23,033 bases of DNA. It comes from a virus. The position numbers and the translations under genes are program-made. The notes under the pieces were generated by a model, which ran no database searches, was not told the origin of the DNA, and was given only the letters and a program-made list of their open reading frames with translations. Positions 1-7,407 of the stretch are shown here, piece after piece. Where the stretch lies: positions 1 to 23,033 of IMG/VR virus record IMGVR_UViG_3300020428_000092. The stretch is one strand, 5' to 3'. The stretch's first letter is position 1; the number at the start of each line of letters is the position of its first letter.

Positions 1-2062
1 CTCCGTATGCGTTTGAACAGTTAAGGGCACGAATTGTACCACCTGATTCTGTATTTAAACCTTTATCACAATAGTATGTGAAGACTGATACTAACTCAGC
101 ACGACCACCATTGACAACTGAAACACCTTTACCATCTGTATTAATTTGAGTAAAGTCATTTGAAATCATTGACTTGTTACCAGTCGCTTGAGCATTACCA
201 TCAATCATTATACCTGTAGTACCTGTATTAACAGAAGTACAGTTATGAATATATGGCGAAGCAGTTGTAATTGCACCACTAGGGTCAAGAGATACTACAT
301 TAGCACCTGTTGTCATACCTTGCATAGTCATAAATGAAATGTAGTTTGCATTGTTCGTTAAGAACATTGAAGTTACATTGTTTGCTTTAACACTTGCAAC
401 TTTCATAGTTAGAGTAGCGCCACCGCCACCTCCTAATAAACCGTCTGCAATAGTTAAGTCATCACCAACTGCAAAGTAACAACCACCAAAAGTTGGTGTT
501 ACCGTAATTGTAGATGAACCATCAATTACTACTGTTGCTTTTAAACCTACACCTGAACCACTTGCTGTTGTAACTGCAATGTTAGTATATGTTCCTGGTG
601 TTCTTGAAGCGTCATTAGCTCCAACTGTACCGATAGTTAAACATTCTGTTGAGTTACCAGCTGCTGGTTCTACTTTTGTTCCTCTTAAAGAGTCACCGAA
701 AATTGTTACATTAGGTGGAACTCTAATTGGGAAAGTTTCTTCGTAAGTACCACCGTTAACTCTAATAGTATCACCACCTGTAATTGTTTCTACAGTAAAT
801 GTGATAGCTGCACTTGGACTTCCAACCACATTGGCTGCGATTGTAGCAGTATTTCCTTCTGCCCAACCTTGTCCGTTTTTAACGATTGTAATTATTGGTG
901 CTGATGAACCGTCTGTAGTTACATCTGCAAGAGTACCTGTACTTGAACCACCTGTTACTGAAACACCTCTATATGTTCCTGGTGTTCCGCCTGTACCACC
1001 TGAAATTGCACCCATTTGAGAAATACCATTGTAAGTAGCCATTTGACAAGCTTTCTTAATACTTGCAAAAGGTAATTCTTCTGTACCTGGATTTGAATCT
1101 GAACCTTGAGCACTTACATATAATTGTTGACCATGATTTGGCGAAGCATATTTTAATGTAAGACCATCTGCACCAACAACTAATCTATCACCAGCACGAC
1201 CTATTGGTAATCTTTGTGCTTGTGTTCCGTCTCTAGTGATTAAATCACCTTCAGCAGACATAACACCTGCTGGGTCACCTTGGGTATATAATGCCCAATC
1301 AGAACCTAAAGCAGTTGGTAGAACATTTTGGTTATCTCGTTTTGCTCTATAAGTTGAATTTTGATATATTACTGTTTGACCAATTAAGTAAGCAGTACCA
1401 CCTGAATAATCACCTTGTAGTGATACACCTTCTACTAATAAATCAGCGTAAGATGTATTAGTTGGTAATTGACCTGCTGATGTAGTAACTTTAAATACAT
1501 AAACATTACCACCGTAGTTTACAACATCTCCAGTTTCATAAACTGTTCCTGAAGCCCATGTACCCTCTACTTTAAAACCTGTTGTTAAAACTTTCCAATA
1601 ACTTGCGTTGTTATATGGTGTTTGGCCAGTTGCAGCCGCTTCGGCGATATAAGAATAACCACCGTAAGTTACGATATCTCCAATTTGATAAGCAGTTGAG
1701 TTTGACCAACTGTCTTCAAATTCTACACCGCCAACATATAAACTGAATTTATTGACATCTAAAACTGTTGATGAACTAGTATGTGCTGAAGTACAAATGT
1801 AAACACTTGAACCGTATTTAACAAGGTCATCTACTTTGTAAGCAGTTGAATTGGCATATGTGCCTTTCCATTCTTGACCTGCTGTTAATTTATTCCATTT
1901 ACTAGCTGCTAAATCTGTTTCGAATGTTCCTGATGTATGGTTGAGCAAACAGGCAAAGGCATTACCACCATACGAAACAATGTCATCTTTAATATAGGCA
2001 GTCGAAGTCGCCCAATTACTTTTGTATGTAAATTTTAGTCTACCTAAAACAAAATCTGCCAT
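1..2062 (-). CDS. tail spike/fibre protein with CBM-like repeats and beta-helix region (3' end beyond window)
   Basis: An open frame reads leftward from an ATG at 2062 to the window edge without a stop, giving about 687 residues with the C-terminus missing. Residues 12-262 hold five tandem repeats of about 50 residues with the pattern W...TAY..GD.V.YGG..Y, which resembles CBM5/12 chitin-binding-type modules. Residues 268-305 form a short fibre linker (GDLITRDGTQ...LPIG). From about residue 313 the motif GSDSNPGTEELPF and the repetitive beta-rich sequence after it look like the start of a right-handed parallel beta-helix. Known phage proteins with this layout are tail spikes or fibres that bind host surface glycans. 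It is the last gene of the left structural block seen here and lies 9 bases after the gene at 2072-2476, so it probably shares that gene's late promoter. The receptor-binding role is inference; the domain layout is read directly. Confidence 0.8.
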   Translation of the reverse strand, partial: MADFVLGRLKFTYKSNWATSTAYIKDDIVSYGGNAFACLLNHTSGTFETDLAASKWNKLTAGQEWKGTYANSTAYKVDDLVKYGSSVYICTSAHTSSSTVLDVNKFSLYVGGVEFEDSWSNSTAYQIGDIVTYGGYSYIAEAAATGQTPYNNASYWKVLTTGFKVEGTWASGTVYETGDVVNYGGNVYVFKVTTSAGQLPTNTSYADLLVEGVSLQGDYSGGTAYLIGQTVIYQNSTYRAKRDNQNVLPTALGSDWALYTQGDPAGVMSAEGDLITRDGTQAQRLPIGRAGDRLVVGADGLTLKYASPNHGQQLYVSAQGSDSNPGTEELPFASIKKACQMATYNGISQMGAISGGTGGTPGTYRGVSVTGGSSTGTLADVTTDGSSAPIITIVKNGQGWAEGNTATIAANVVGSPSAAITFTVETITGGDTIRVNGGTYEETFPIRVPPNVTIFGDSLRGTKVEPAAGNSTECLTIGTVGANDASRTPGTYTNIAVTTASGSGVGLKATVVIDGSSTITVTPTFGGCYFAVGDDLTIADGLLGGGGGATLTMKVASVKANNVTSMFLTNNANYISFMTMQGMTTGANVVSLDPSGAITTASPYIHNCTSVNTGTTGIMIDGNAQATGNKSMISNDFTQINTDGKGVSVVNGGRAELVSVFTYYCDKGLNTESGGTIRALNCSNAYG
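1277..2029 (-). repeat. five tandem ~50-residue carbohydrate-binding-like repeats
   Basis: Within the partial fibre gene, residues 12-60, 63-110, 113-160, 163-212 and 214-262 share an opening aromatic residue (W, or Y in the last), then TAY or TVY, then D/Q-x-V and a YGG-type turn followed by an aromatic. The period is close to 50 residues (150 bases). The copies have diverged in sequence, so this is a protein-level repeat, not a recent DNA duplication. The pattern resembles CBM5/12 modules of chitinases and phage fibres. Confidence 0.7.
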
Positions 2063-2071
2063 TTGTTATCC

Positions 2072-2476
2072 TTATGCTTTCCAGTTTTCAGTTGCGCCAT
2101 CTTGACCATCATTGTAAGTATAGTTGTTCATGTATCTTGCAACTAAAAAACCATTACTATTTAAGTAATATGTTAATTTGTTATTATCAAATCTCGAACC
2201 ATCATAATATTTCGCACCACCATTATTCTCATGTTCACTTATGCCCGAGTCTGTTGTTCCTTTTTGAGAAGCGTTTTTGGTTCCTGCGTCAACATCTTCT
2301 ATTCCACCAAATGCAATATCTGAACCATCTGTCAAATCTACACTATCAGAACCGGCGAAATGTGCTTTAGTATAATACAATAAACCGTCAGCGTCTTTTC
2401 TTAAACCATGAAAAGCGTACTCTTCATTGTCTGTTTTAGCTGCTGTGCTTTGTTGTTTATTTACTAAAAATGACAT
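2072..2476 (-). CDS. putative virion structural protein, 134 aa
   Basis: A soluble, acidic, Asn/Gly/Asp-rich protein with no transmembrane segment or enzyme motif. Its opening (MSFLVNKQQSTAAKT) and its aromatic, Gly-rich second half suggest a small beta-structured virion or fibre-associated protein. The start is well supported: AGAAGG lies about 8 bases upstream of the ATG, and a perfect late promoter octamer sits 22 bases upstream. It is the first gene of a late transcript that continues into the fibre gene at 1-2062. I do not recognise a named family, and the structural role rests on context. It could be an assembly factor or adaptor for the neighbouring fibre. Confidence 0.6.
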   Translation of the reverse strand: MSFLVNKQQSTAAKTDNEEYAFHGLRKDADGLLYYTKAHFAGSDSVDLTDGSDIAFGGIEDVDAGTKNASQKGTTDSGISEHENNGGAKYYDGSRFDNNKLTYYLNSNGFLVARYMNNYTYNDGQDGATENWKA

Positions 2477-2498
2477 ATAAAAAACCTTCTCTTTGTAC

Positions 2499-2506
2499 TA
2501 TTTATA
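2499..2506 (-). promoter_or_regulatory. T4-type late promoter, TATAAATA
   Basis: On the minus strand this is a perfect match to the T4 late -10 element recognised by the gp55 sigma-like factor. With the usual geometry the transcript would start near 2493, leaving a leader of about 17 bases that contains AGAAGG before the ATG at 2476. No -35 element is expected for this promoter class. Confidence 0.8.
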
Positions 2507-2513
2507 CCTTTTT

Positions 2514-2861
2514 TTAACTCACTTCCAAAATAGAAGCAAATGCTTCTACATCTGGTGCTGATGAATCCATACTTACTTCTGCAACCACTCTTATAATATC
2601 GTTTTGTTCTAAATTGATAGGTTTATCCATCATTAGAGTATCACCTTGAGCAATTGATACAGACTTGGCCAAGTATTTAAATGTACTGCCACCGTCTGTT
2701 GTACACAATACATCTACATTAGCAGTATTAACTGCTGACTTGTTAGTTACATATAAAGCATGAATAACTCCACCACCACTCGTTCCAGCCGTGTACAAAT
2801 TCGCACCTGCGCCGTTTACTGTTGGTACTGTTAATCCTGCGTTTTTAAATGCACTTGCCAT
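2514..2861 (-). CDS. small virion structural protein, 115 aa, beta-rich
   Basis: A Gly/Ala/Val/Thr-rich protein with no charged clusters or membrane segment. The alternation of short hydrophobic stretches (HALYVTNKSA, DTLMMDKPINL, DIIRVVAEVSM) predicts a beta-sandwich of the kind seen in small phage fibre or decoration proteins. The ATG at 2861 follows GGATAAAG, a reasonable ribosome site. It lies 3 bases after the stop of the gene at 2865-3284, within the operon that begins at the 5512 promoter, and is followed by a fresh late promoter for the next unit. The name rests on composition and position; no catalytic motif is visible. Confidence 0.6.
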   Translation of the reverse strand: MASAFKNAGLTVPTVNGAGANLYTAGTSGGGVIHALYVTNKSAVNTANVDVLCTTDGGSTFKYLAKSVSIAQGDTLMMDKPINLEQNDIIRVVAEVSMDSSAPDVEAFASILEVS

Positions 2862-2864
2862 TCT

Positions 2865-3284
2865 TTATCCACCAAATACTATTGCAAAAGCAAGACTATC
2901 ACCTTCTGTTGATAATGCCTCACCTGTTGCGTTTGTTAAATTTCCAGTAGTAACAATGGTACCAGATACATTTGGTATCAATACCGTGTTATCACTAGTC
3001 GGATTGACCGCTCTTACATATGTTTCGTAAGCGTCGGAAGTCCCTTCAAAAACTAAATCACTATTATTTAATTTAATAGGGTTTGTAGTTTCAAATCCAC
3101 TAGCAGTTACCTGTTGCAAAGTAATAGCAGCGGCACCACCAATTTCTACGATTGCATTGTTACTATCTTTACCGTAAAATTTCTTATCAGCAAAGTTAAC
3201 TGCAATCTCACCTTGTACCAAATCTCCTGTTGCTGGTACCGAGGTAGCTGTGAAACTTCTTTTAGGTTTAAGAACTGTAGCCAT
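2865..3284 (-). CDS. fibre-like structural protein with NPT-D-LP module, 139 aa
   Basis: The N-terminus carries the phage fibre signature ATVLKPKRSF...LVQGEIAVNFADKKFYGKD, close in form to the opening of the 571-residue fibre protein upstream (ATVIQLKRSS...LGEAAYTY). Residues about 75-114 (VFEGTSDAYET...NPTSDNTVLIP...GTIVTTG) match a module in the protein at 19347-20165. The C-terminus ends in FGG, echoing the GGTY and GGSF endings of two neighbours. These features mark a small beta-rich fibre or fibre-tip protein. It is 3 bases from the next gene and 5 bases from the previous one, in the same late operon. The exact position in the virion cannot be told. Confidence 0.7.
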   Translation of the reverse strand: MATVLKPKRSFTATSVPATGDLVQGEIAVNFADKKFYGKDSNNAIVEIGGAAAITLQQVTASGFETTNPIKLNNSDLVFEGTSDAYETYVRAVNPTSDNTVLIPNVSGTIVTTGNLTNATGEALSTEGDSLAFAIVFGG

Positions 3285-3289
3285 TTAGT

Positions 3290-3526
3290 TTACTTCTTCA
3301 ATTGTTTCTTAATTCTTGATACTAACTTAGCTTTTGTCAGTCTTCTATCTAATTCTATACCTAACTTTCTACCTAGTTTTTCTAATTCTACTTTTGTTTT
3401 TTTATTTAAGTCTTTAGTATTAACTTCCATTGATTTTTTTAACATCAATGGTTTCTTTTTTGCATAAGTTTTAAAGTTAAAACCAGGGGCTCCTTTAACA
3501 AAAAAATCTATAATTCTACTCCACAT
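3290..3526 (-). CDS. small basic protein with SAP/Rho-N-like C-terminal helices, 78 aa
   Basis: Very lysine-rich, with no cysteine. Residues about 37-77 (TKDLNKKTKVELEKLGRKLG, then ELDRRLTKAKLV and a basic tail) fit the two-helix SAP/HeH/Rho-N-like pattern seen in small marine phage proteins, where 'T K x E L E x x G R x x G I E L D R R' is followed by a lysine-rich helix. Such domains often bind nucleic acid or act as small adaptors; the role here is unknown. Its ATG shares one base with the stop of the fibre gene upstream (TAATG), so translation is probably coupled. The gene contains an 8-bp inverted repeat around codons 26-33 (see the separate entry), and an in-frame ATG lies in one arm. 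Confidence 0.6.
   Translation of the reverse strand: MWSRIIDFFVKGAPGFNFKTYAKKKPLMLKKSMEVNTKDLNKKTKVELEKLGRKLGIELDRRLTKAKLVSRIKKQLKK
3427..3451. repeat. 8-bp perfect inverted repeat inside the small basic gene
   Basis: CCATTGAT at 3427-3434 and ATCAATGG at 3444-3451 are exact inverted copies separated by a 9-base loop. On the plus strand the stem is followed by a T-rich run (3452-3461), as in an intrinsic terminator. The coding strand here is minus, where no T-run follows, so it would not terminate the structural operon. On the minus-strand mRNA it could hide or expose the internal ATG that falls in the distal arm. Confidence 0.45.
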
Positions 3527-5241
3527 TAATATGTTCCTCCATCAATCGTTGTAACTGTAACTGCACCCGAAGCAACTGCAAAGTTGTCCGAATGAAAAGA
3601 AGCCACACCAATATTTGATGTAGTTGCTAATTCACCAGCGATTGTTAATTTATTACCAGTAGCAGTAGTATTTAATCCTTCTCCTGCTAAAAATTCTAAT
3701 ACTTGACCAAGTCTAACTTGACCTTGTGTTGATGATTCATCTGCAAAGTATAATGGGTCAGTAAGTTTAGCACTTGAAATTGAACCAGCTAACATTGCGT
3801 CTGTAATACCTGAAGCTTTAACTCTTAATGCGTCTGAACTAACTTCAATTGAAGAATCATCTACTTCAACATCCATTTGGTTACCAGTTTTACTTAAAGC
3901 TGCACCTGCTGTAATTTGACCTGCACCAGAGAATTGTGATACATCTAAAGCAGTTGAACCAAATGTTGGAGCGCCTGTGTGTGTAAATGTATAACCGTTA
4001 TTGGCGTTAGCAGTACCTTCTTCAACGAATACGAAAGAACCACCTGTTAATTCTGCTGGTTGGTCTTCAGGAGTTGCTCTTGTTAAAACCCAATTTGATG
4101 AGTTTGAACCTACATTAGTTACAACATAGATACCGTTTTGAGCAGCTGTTGATTGGTCTTTAACTAAAACCCTATCTGCAACACTTGGCGAAACACCATC
4201 AAGTGATAATGTTGCCTGTGTACCAGAGTTTGTTAAAGTTGCACCTACACCTGAACTTCCGTTTGAATAAGTTGCTGTTAAGTTAGCAGTTGTACCAACT
4301 CTACAAGATGGTTTAGTATCTAAACCTTGAGCAACTTGGTCAACATAAGCTTTGTTTGCTAATGAGTTAGTTGTAAAACCACTTCTATCTTCGTAACCAC
4401 TAGGAACTGTAACTGTACCTGTTCCGTGAGGAGTTAAAGTAATATCTTTATTTGAAGCAGTTGTAGATACATCTTGACCGTTAAGTGTTAAATCGTCAAC
4501 TACTAAACTTGTTAAACCTGCAAATGCTGTTACCGTAGCACCTAGGTTAACTTGCGTTGAACCTATTGTAACATTTGGATTTGCTATGTTTGCGTTTGAA
4601 ATAGCAGCAGAACCAGATAAGTTAGAGTTAGTAATATTGGTTGCTGATATTGTTAATTTGTTTGCTGATAAAGCAGTTGTAATACCTGAACCACCTTCGA
4701 AATCAAAAATTTCGTTAGTAGCATAATCTTCTGTAGCATTACTGTCATCTTGAAAAGTTAAAATCTGGTCAACTGTAGCGAAATCTAAATTACCTGAACC
4801 GTCTGTTTTAAGGAATTGGCCGGCAGAACCATCTCCGTCAGGTAGTACGAATGTTGTTGTTGAAGTAACTTGATTAGGTGCTTTAAGTCCTATAAACGCC
4901 GTACCATTGTTAGTACCTTCGTTTAATTTTAAAGTACCACCATTACTTGCGTGGTTACCAACGATTACCTCGTCAACAGCTTTGTTGCTGTCAACTAATA
5001 TTGCTGAATTTGCTGTTAATGTTCCGGTAACATGGTCTAATAACGCTGTAAAATATTTACCACCGATTACATCAATCGAGTTTGCGTCACCGTTTCCGTC
5101 AACACCACCAGTACCAATGAAAAATCTATCACCGTTATTGGCCTGTGTTCCTGTTCCGTATGTATAAGCTGCTTCACCTAATTTTAGTGTACTAGGTGCT
5201 GAAGTTGCCGAACTTCTTTTGAGTTGTATTACTGTTGCCAT
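3526..5241 (-). CDS. modular tail fibre protein, 571 aa
   Basis: A long Gly/Ser/Thr/Asn-rich protein with typical phage fibre organisation. The N-terminal ATVIQLKRSS...PSTLKLGEAAYTY is the conserved attachment-type opening seen in T4-like cyanophage fibre proteins. A linker near residues 138-155 (DGSAGQFLKTDGSGNLDF) recalls other fibre linkers. Residues about 300-440 form the widespread fibre module with QGLDTKPSCRV, DRVLVKDQ, NGIYVV, WVLTRA and FVEEG. The C-terminal part is repetitive and ends GGTY. No chaperone or peptidase domain is obvious. It sits mid-operon, 3 bases from the gene at 5245-5490 and overlapping the next start by one base. A trimeric host-recognition fibre is inferred. The C-terminal ~130 residues are likely the most variable, host-specific part. 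Confidence 0.82.
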   Translation of the reverse strand: MATVIQLKRSSATSAPSTLKLGEAAYTYGTGTQANNGDRFFIGTGGVDGNGDANSIDVIGGKYFTALLDHVTGTLTANSAILVDSNKAVDEVIVGNHASNGGTLKLNEGTNNGTAFIGLKAPNQVTSTTTFVLPDGDGSAGQFLKTDGSGNLDFATVDQILTFQDDSNATEDYATNEIFDFEGGSGITTALSANKLTISATNITNSNLSGSAAISNANIANPNVTIGSTQVNLGATVTAFAGLTSLVVDDLTLNGQDVSTTASNKDITLTPHGTGTVTVPSGYEDRSGFTTNSLANKAYVDQVAQGLDTKPSCRVGTTANLTATYSNGSSGVGATLTNSGTQATLSLDGVSPSVADRVLVKDQSTAAQNGIYVVTNVGSNSSNWVLTRATPEDQPAELTGGSFVFVEEGTANANNGYTFTHTGAPTFGSTALDVSQFSGAGQITAGAALSKTGNQMDVEVDDSSIEVSSDALRVKASGITDAMLAGSISSAKLTDPLYFADESSTQGQVRLGQVLEFLAGEGLNTTATGNKLTIAGELATTSNIGVASFHSDNFAVASGAVTVTTIDGGTY

Positions 5242-5244
5242 AGA

Positions 5245-5490
5245 TTAAAAACTTCCGCCGTTAAATGTTAATGTTCCTGTTGTCGTTACTATTTCGGTTC
5301 TAGCGACCCATTTAGCATCCGAAGAACGATACTGTATTAATGCACCATCATTTAAATCTGTCGTATCAACATCACCTAATAATTTTAATTGTAAAGAAGA
5401 ATTATCAGCAGCTGCACCAGATGGTAGCGTTACTGAAACTTGTTGAGGTCCTGTGCTACTAGTATTAATCTTTGCTGTTATATCTGCCAT
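5245..5490 (-). CDS. small fibre-associated structural protein, 81 aa
   Basis: A short beta-rich protein. The central LGDVDTTDLNDGALIQYR followed by W is a common phage fibre segment (L.DVD...L.DG..L.Y......W). The end, TLTFNGGSF, resembles the endings of the 571-residue fibre (GGTY) and the 139-residue protein (FGG). The ATG at 5490 is preceded by GAGAGAG and by a perfect late promoter, so this is the first gene of a late unit that runs through the large fibre gene. It may be a fibre base, tip or adaptor protein. Confidence 0.65.
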   Translation of the reverse strand: MADITAKINTSSTGPQQVSVTLPSGAAADNSSLQLKLLGDVDTTDLNDGALIQYRSSDAKWVARTEIVTTTGTLTFNGGSF

Positions 5491-5511
5491 TAATTTTCTC
5501 TCTCTTTACTA

Positions 5512-5519
5512 TATTTATA
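5512..5519 (-). promoter_or_regulatory. T4-type late promoter, TATAAATA
   Basis: A perfect minus-strand late octamer 22 bases upstream of the ATG at 5490. The predicted start near 5506 gives a leader of about 16 bases with a purine-rich GAGAGAG ribosome site. The spacing is the same as at the promoter upstream of 2476, which strengthens both calls. Confidence 0.8.
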
Positions 5520-5536
5520 AGAAATAGGTAGTTTAA

Positions 5537-5878
5537 TTATAAAGAAACTTGAGGAGTAACGGTAATAATGCCTTCAATCACTCTAGTTATATTTCCACTA
5601 GAGGTTTGTGTGATTTCCAAGTCATAAACATAACGACCAGGAGATAGAGCTGCCGTTTGAGCGGCTGTCATAGTTAAGGCAACTAGACCACTTGAAGGCG
5701 TACTTGATACTGTAGCCGTGATTGTACTTCTAGTTTTTGTTGATTCGTAACCTTTTGCCATCTTGGCAGTTGCTGTATAACCTGTGAGGTCAAAAGCATT
5801 TGCGTTCAGGTCTTTGACTGTTACATCCGAAGAGAAATTTGTCCCTTGGTCTATAACTAAATTTGCTCTAGCAGCCAT
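5537..5878 (-). CDS. Ig-like virion protein (BppU-N-like), 113 aa
   Basis: The sequence runs ANLVIDQGTNFSSDVTVKD, LTGYTATAKMAK, SSGLVALTMTAAQTAALSPG, RYVYDLEIT and ends with an I-x-G-x-I-T-V-T-P strand. This order of strands is typical of a family of small Ig-like virion proteins in marine T4-like phages, related in form to the N-terminal domain of lactococcal BppU baseplate proteins. It has no catalytic motif. It follows the gene at 5882-6097 by 3 bases and so shares the late promoter at 6129-6136. Its likely place is the baseplate or fibre base. The family resemblance is from memory of the pattern and was not searched. Confidence 0.65.
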   Translation of the reverse strand: MAARANLVIDQGTNFSSDVTVKDLNANAFDLTGYTATAKMAKGYESTKTRSTITATVSSTPSSGLVALTMTAAQTAALSPGRYVYDLEITQTSSGNITRVIEGIITVTPQVSL

Positions 5879-5881
5879 TTA

Positions 5882-6097
5882 CTATTCCTTGTCTTTTTTA
5901 ACTTCTGGTTCTTTATAATCTTTTAAACCTTCAACAATTTTACCATTGTAATAGTTAGTCAAAACATCAATTTTTTCCATCTCCATTTCAATTCTTACTC
6001 TATTTTGTTGAACTTCTTGTCTTGCCATAATGTGTCTTTTTACCGGTTCTGGTAACAAATTCTCATCATAGTCTTTTCCATCAATCTTGATACTCAT
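5882..6097 (-). CDS. DUF6447-like small protein, 71 aa
   Basis: The opening MSIKIDGKDYDENLLPEPVK followed by a charged helical region (QEVQQNRVRIEMEMEKIDVL) matches the layout of DUF6447, a short marine phage family that begins with a '-I-D-G-K-x-Y-D-' strand followed by a helix and a heptad-like segment. The acidic/basic C-terminal tail is probably disordered. The start is supported by GGAG five bases before the ATG and by a late promoter 32 bases upstream. Its role is unknown. It opens the transcription unit just downstream of the accessory island. Confidence 0.6.
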   Translation of the reverse strand: MSIKIDGKDYDENLLPEPVKRHIMARQEVQQNRVRIEMEMEKIDVLTNYYNGKIVEGLKDYKEPEVKKDKE

Positions 6098-6128
6098 GTT
6101 TTCTCCTTCATTGTATTATCAATATTAC

Positions 6129-6136
6129 TATTTATA
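6129..6136 (-). promoter_or_regulatory. T4-type late promoter, TATAAATA, overlapping an accessory-gene stop codon
   Basis: A perfect minus-strand octamer that overlaps the TAA stop (6132-6134) of the last gene of the leftward accessory operon. The predicted start is near 6123, with a leader of about 26 bases carrying GGAG before the ATG at 6097. It gives the structural genes downstream their own promoter, so they do not depend on readthrough from the accessory operon. Confidence 0.78.
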
Positions 6137-6698
6137 CTCCTTTTTCAAAGGGTATTTCAAGGTCCTTTGGATAAATTAGTCTTTGACAACCACCATAATA
6201 GTCTTTCTTTGATGGCGTTACCCAATATCTGTCCTCACTTACTGTTAAATTACCACCATAATCTTCATTATAATGTTGAGCCCATAGTTTTAAAAACTTA
6301 TGACCTCTTTGTCTGCTTACAAAGTAGAACTCATAATCATAATTCTCTTTTATAAACTGAATTTGTTGATGTAGAAATATTTGAGCTAAATGATATTCGC
6401 CGTCATACTTCTTTGTACCACCTTTTTCTCTAATATCTTTAGTGTAATAAAATCTATTTAAAACTCTAAACACATTTGGTTTCCAAGTCTCTCTATTATA
6501 GATACTTGATATAACCTTAACCTTATGGTCTTCGACACCTACTGTCAAAGCTAATTGGTCATCTAAATGAAAATTGCCCCAATTCTTCCACAATGGGTCA
6601 GATTGTTGCTTTAAGATATCATCTATTATTTTTTCAAACTGTATTCTGTATTCTGGCGTTAATTGGTCAGGTCTAGCTGTATAACTTTTTAATTTCAT
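6132..6698 (-). CDS. unknown protein, possibly GNAT-like acyltransferase, 188 aa
   Basis: I do not recognise the family with confidence. The middle (ALTVGVEDHKVKVISSIYNR, then VFRVLNRFYYTKDIR) and the later helix-strand stretch (AQIFLHQQIQFIKENYDYEF, YFVSRQRGHKFLKLWAQHYN) resemble the strand order of GNAT-fold proteins encoded by marine phages. No clear acetyl-CoA R-x-x-G-x-G/A loop is visible. The frame stays open to 6788, but that extension lies inside the preceding gene and encodes an unlikely hydrophobic leader, so I chose the ATG at 6698, which overlaps the upstream gene by 26 bases. It is the last gene of the leftward accessory operon; its stop overlaps a late promoter. Confidence 0.55.
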   Translation of the reverse strand: MKLKSYTARPDQLTPEYRIQFEKIIDDILKQQSDPLWKNWGNFHLDDQLALTVGVEDHKVKVISSIYNRETWKPNVFRVLNRFYYTKDIREKGGTKKYDGEYHLAQIFLHQQIQFIKENYDYEFYFVSRQRGHKFLKLWAQHYNEDYGGNLTVSEDRYWVTPSKKDYYGGCQRLIYPKDLEIPFEKGV

Positions 6699-7407
6699 CT
6701 TGTTTGTTCTTCCAAGTTTCGGCCATAACATAAGCAATACTATACTTTTTATCATCAGCCGTACCTGCACCACCAATACCATTGTCATAAGTCATAAAAT
6801 ATTCTGAAGCTTCATAACCTAAATGTTTGACATGATAATCATTCAATGCTTCTCTTTGCAATGCGTAATTAAGTTGTACAGGATTATTTTCTTCATTCAT
6901 CATATCAAACAAAATATTCTTTTTTAAGTGGTCAAGAAATACACCAAATTTTTTACCTCTATGATTTTTAGAAGTCCATTGACAAGAACTATACCAAGAA
7001 TTTTTTAAACCTAATAATTTTTGAGGTTTGACTACATCTGTTCCTCTTCGAACACCCTCTTTCTTGCTAGCGCAAACATCAATAAAATATTCTACTGGCA
7101 TTTGTCTAGCTGCATATGTAGCTATAACTTCGTCATCTTTCTTTAAAAGTAAAACAAAAGATTTCATTTGTCTAATTAAACCAAAAAATTCTCCTTTTGT
7201 TGCTAACTCTTCGTCATCAAAAAAAGTATCCATACCATAAGGGTAGTCATCTTTACTTTGAGACATAAGGTGTTTTTTCAGTCCAACTAAATCGTCTGAA
7301 ATTTCTACATCAATACCGTTATCACTAAAATATTTCATTAGCTCTTTATGTATATTTGTAAATTGTGTTCCATCTAATTGGAACTCTTTGTGATTGTCTA
7401 TAATCAT
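6673..7407 (-). CDS. GNAT-like acyltransferase, 244 aa
   Basis: Several GNAT-fold features appear in the expected order. A hydrophobic strand followed by a turn and a second strand (SFVLLLKKDDEVIATYAARQ, residues 83-102) fits beta2-beta3. A long helix begins after HRGKKFGVFLDHL (residues 149-161), where RGKKFG stands in for the acyl-CoA-binding R-G-x-G-x-G/A loop. LNDYHVKHLGYE (188-199) is the late 'Y..LGF' element that closes the fold. Family members transfer acetyl or other acyl groups from CoA to amines, and the acceptor here is unknown. The ATG overlaps the stop of the preceding gene as ATGA. GNAT membership is moderately sure; activity is not, because the CoA loop is degenerate. Confidence 0.6.
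   Translation of the reverse strand: MIIDNHKEFQLDGTQFTNIHKELMKYFSDNGIDVEISDDLVGLKKHLMSQSKDDYPYGMDTFFDDEELATKGEFFGLIRQMKSFVLLLKKDDEVIATYAARQMPVEYFIDVCASKKEGVRRGTDVVKPQKLLGLKNSWYSSCQWTSKNHRGKKFGVFLDHLKKNILFDMMNEENNPVQLNYALQREALNDYHVKHLGYEASEYFMTYDNGIGGAGTADDKKYSIAYVMAETWKNKQDEIKKLYS

Noticed and set aside
801-1019. Open frame of 72 codons on the plus strand opposite the partial fibre gene
   Set aside because: It lies wholly antisense to a longer, motif-rich frame, and its proline/valine-rich product is typical of a shadow of Gly/Thr-rich fibre coding. The same holds for other antisense frames over the fibre and enzyme genes.
6699-6788. N-terminal extension of the last accessory gene by 30 codons
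   Set aside because: It lies inside the preceding GNAT-like gene and encodes an implausible hydrophobic leader; the ATG at 6698 fits the overlap pattern of the operon.
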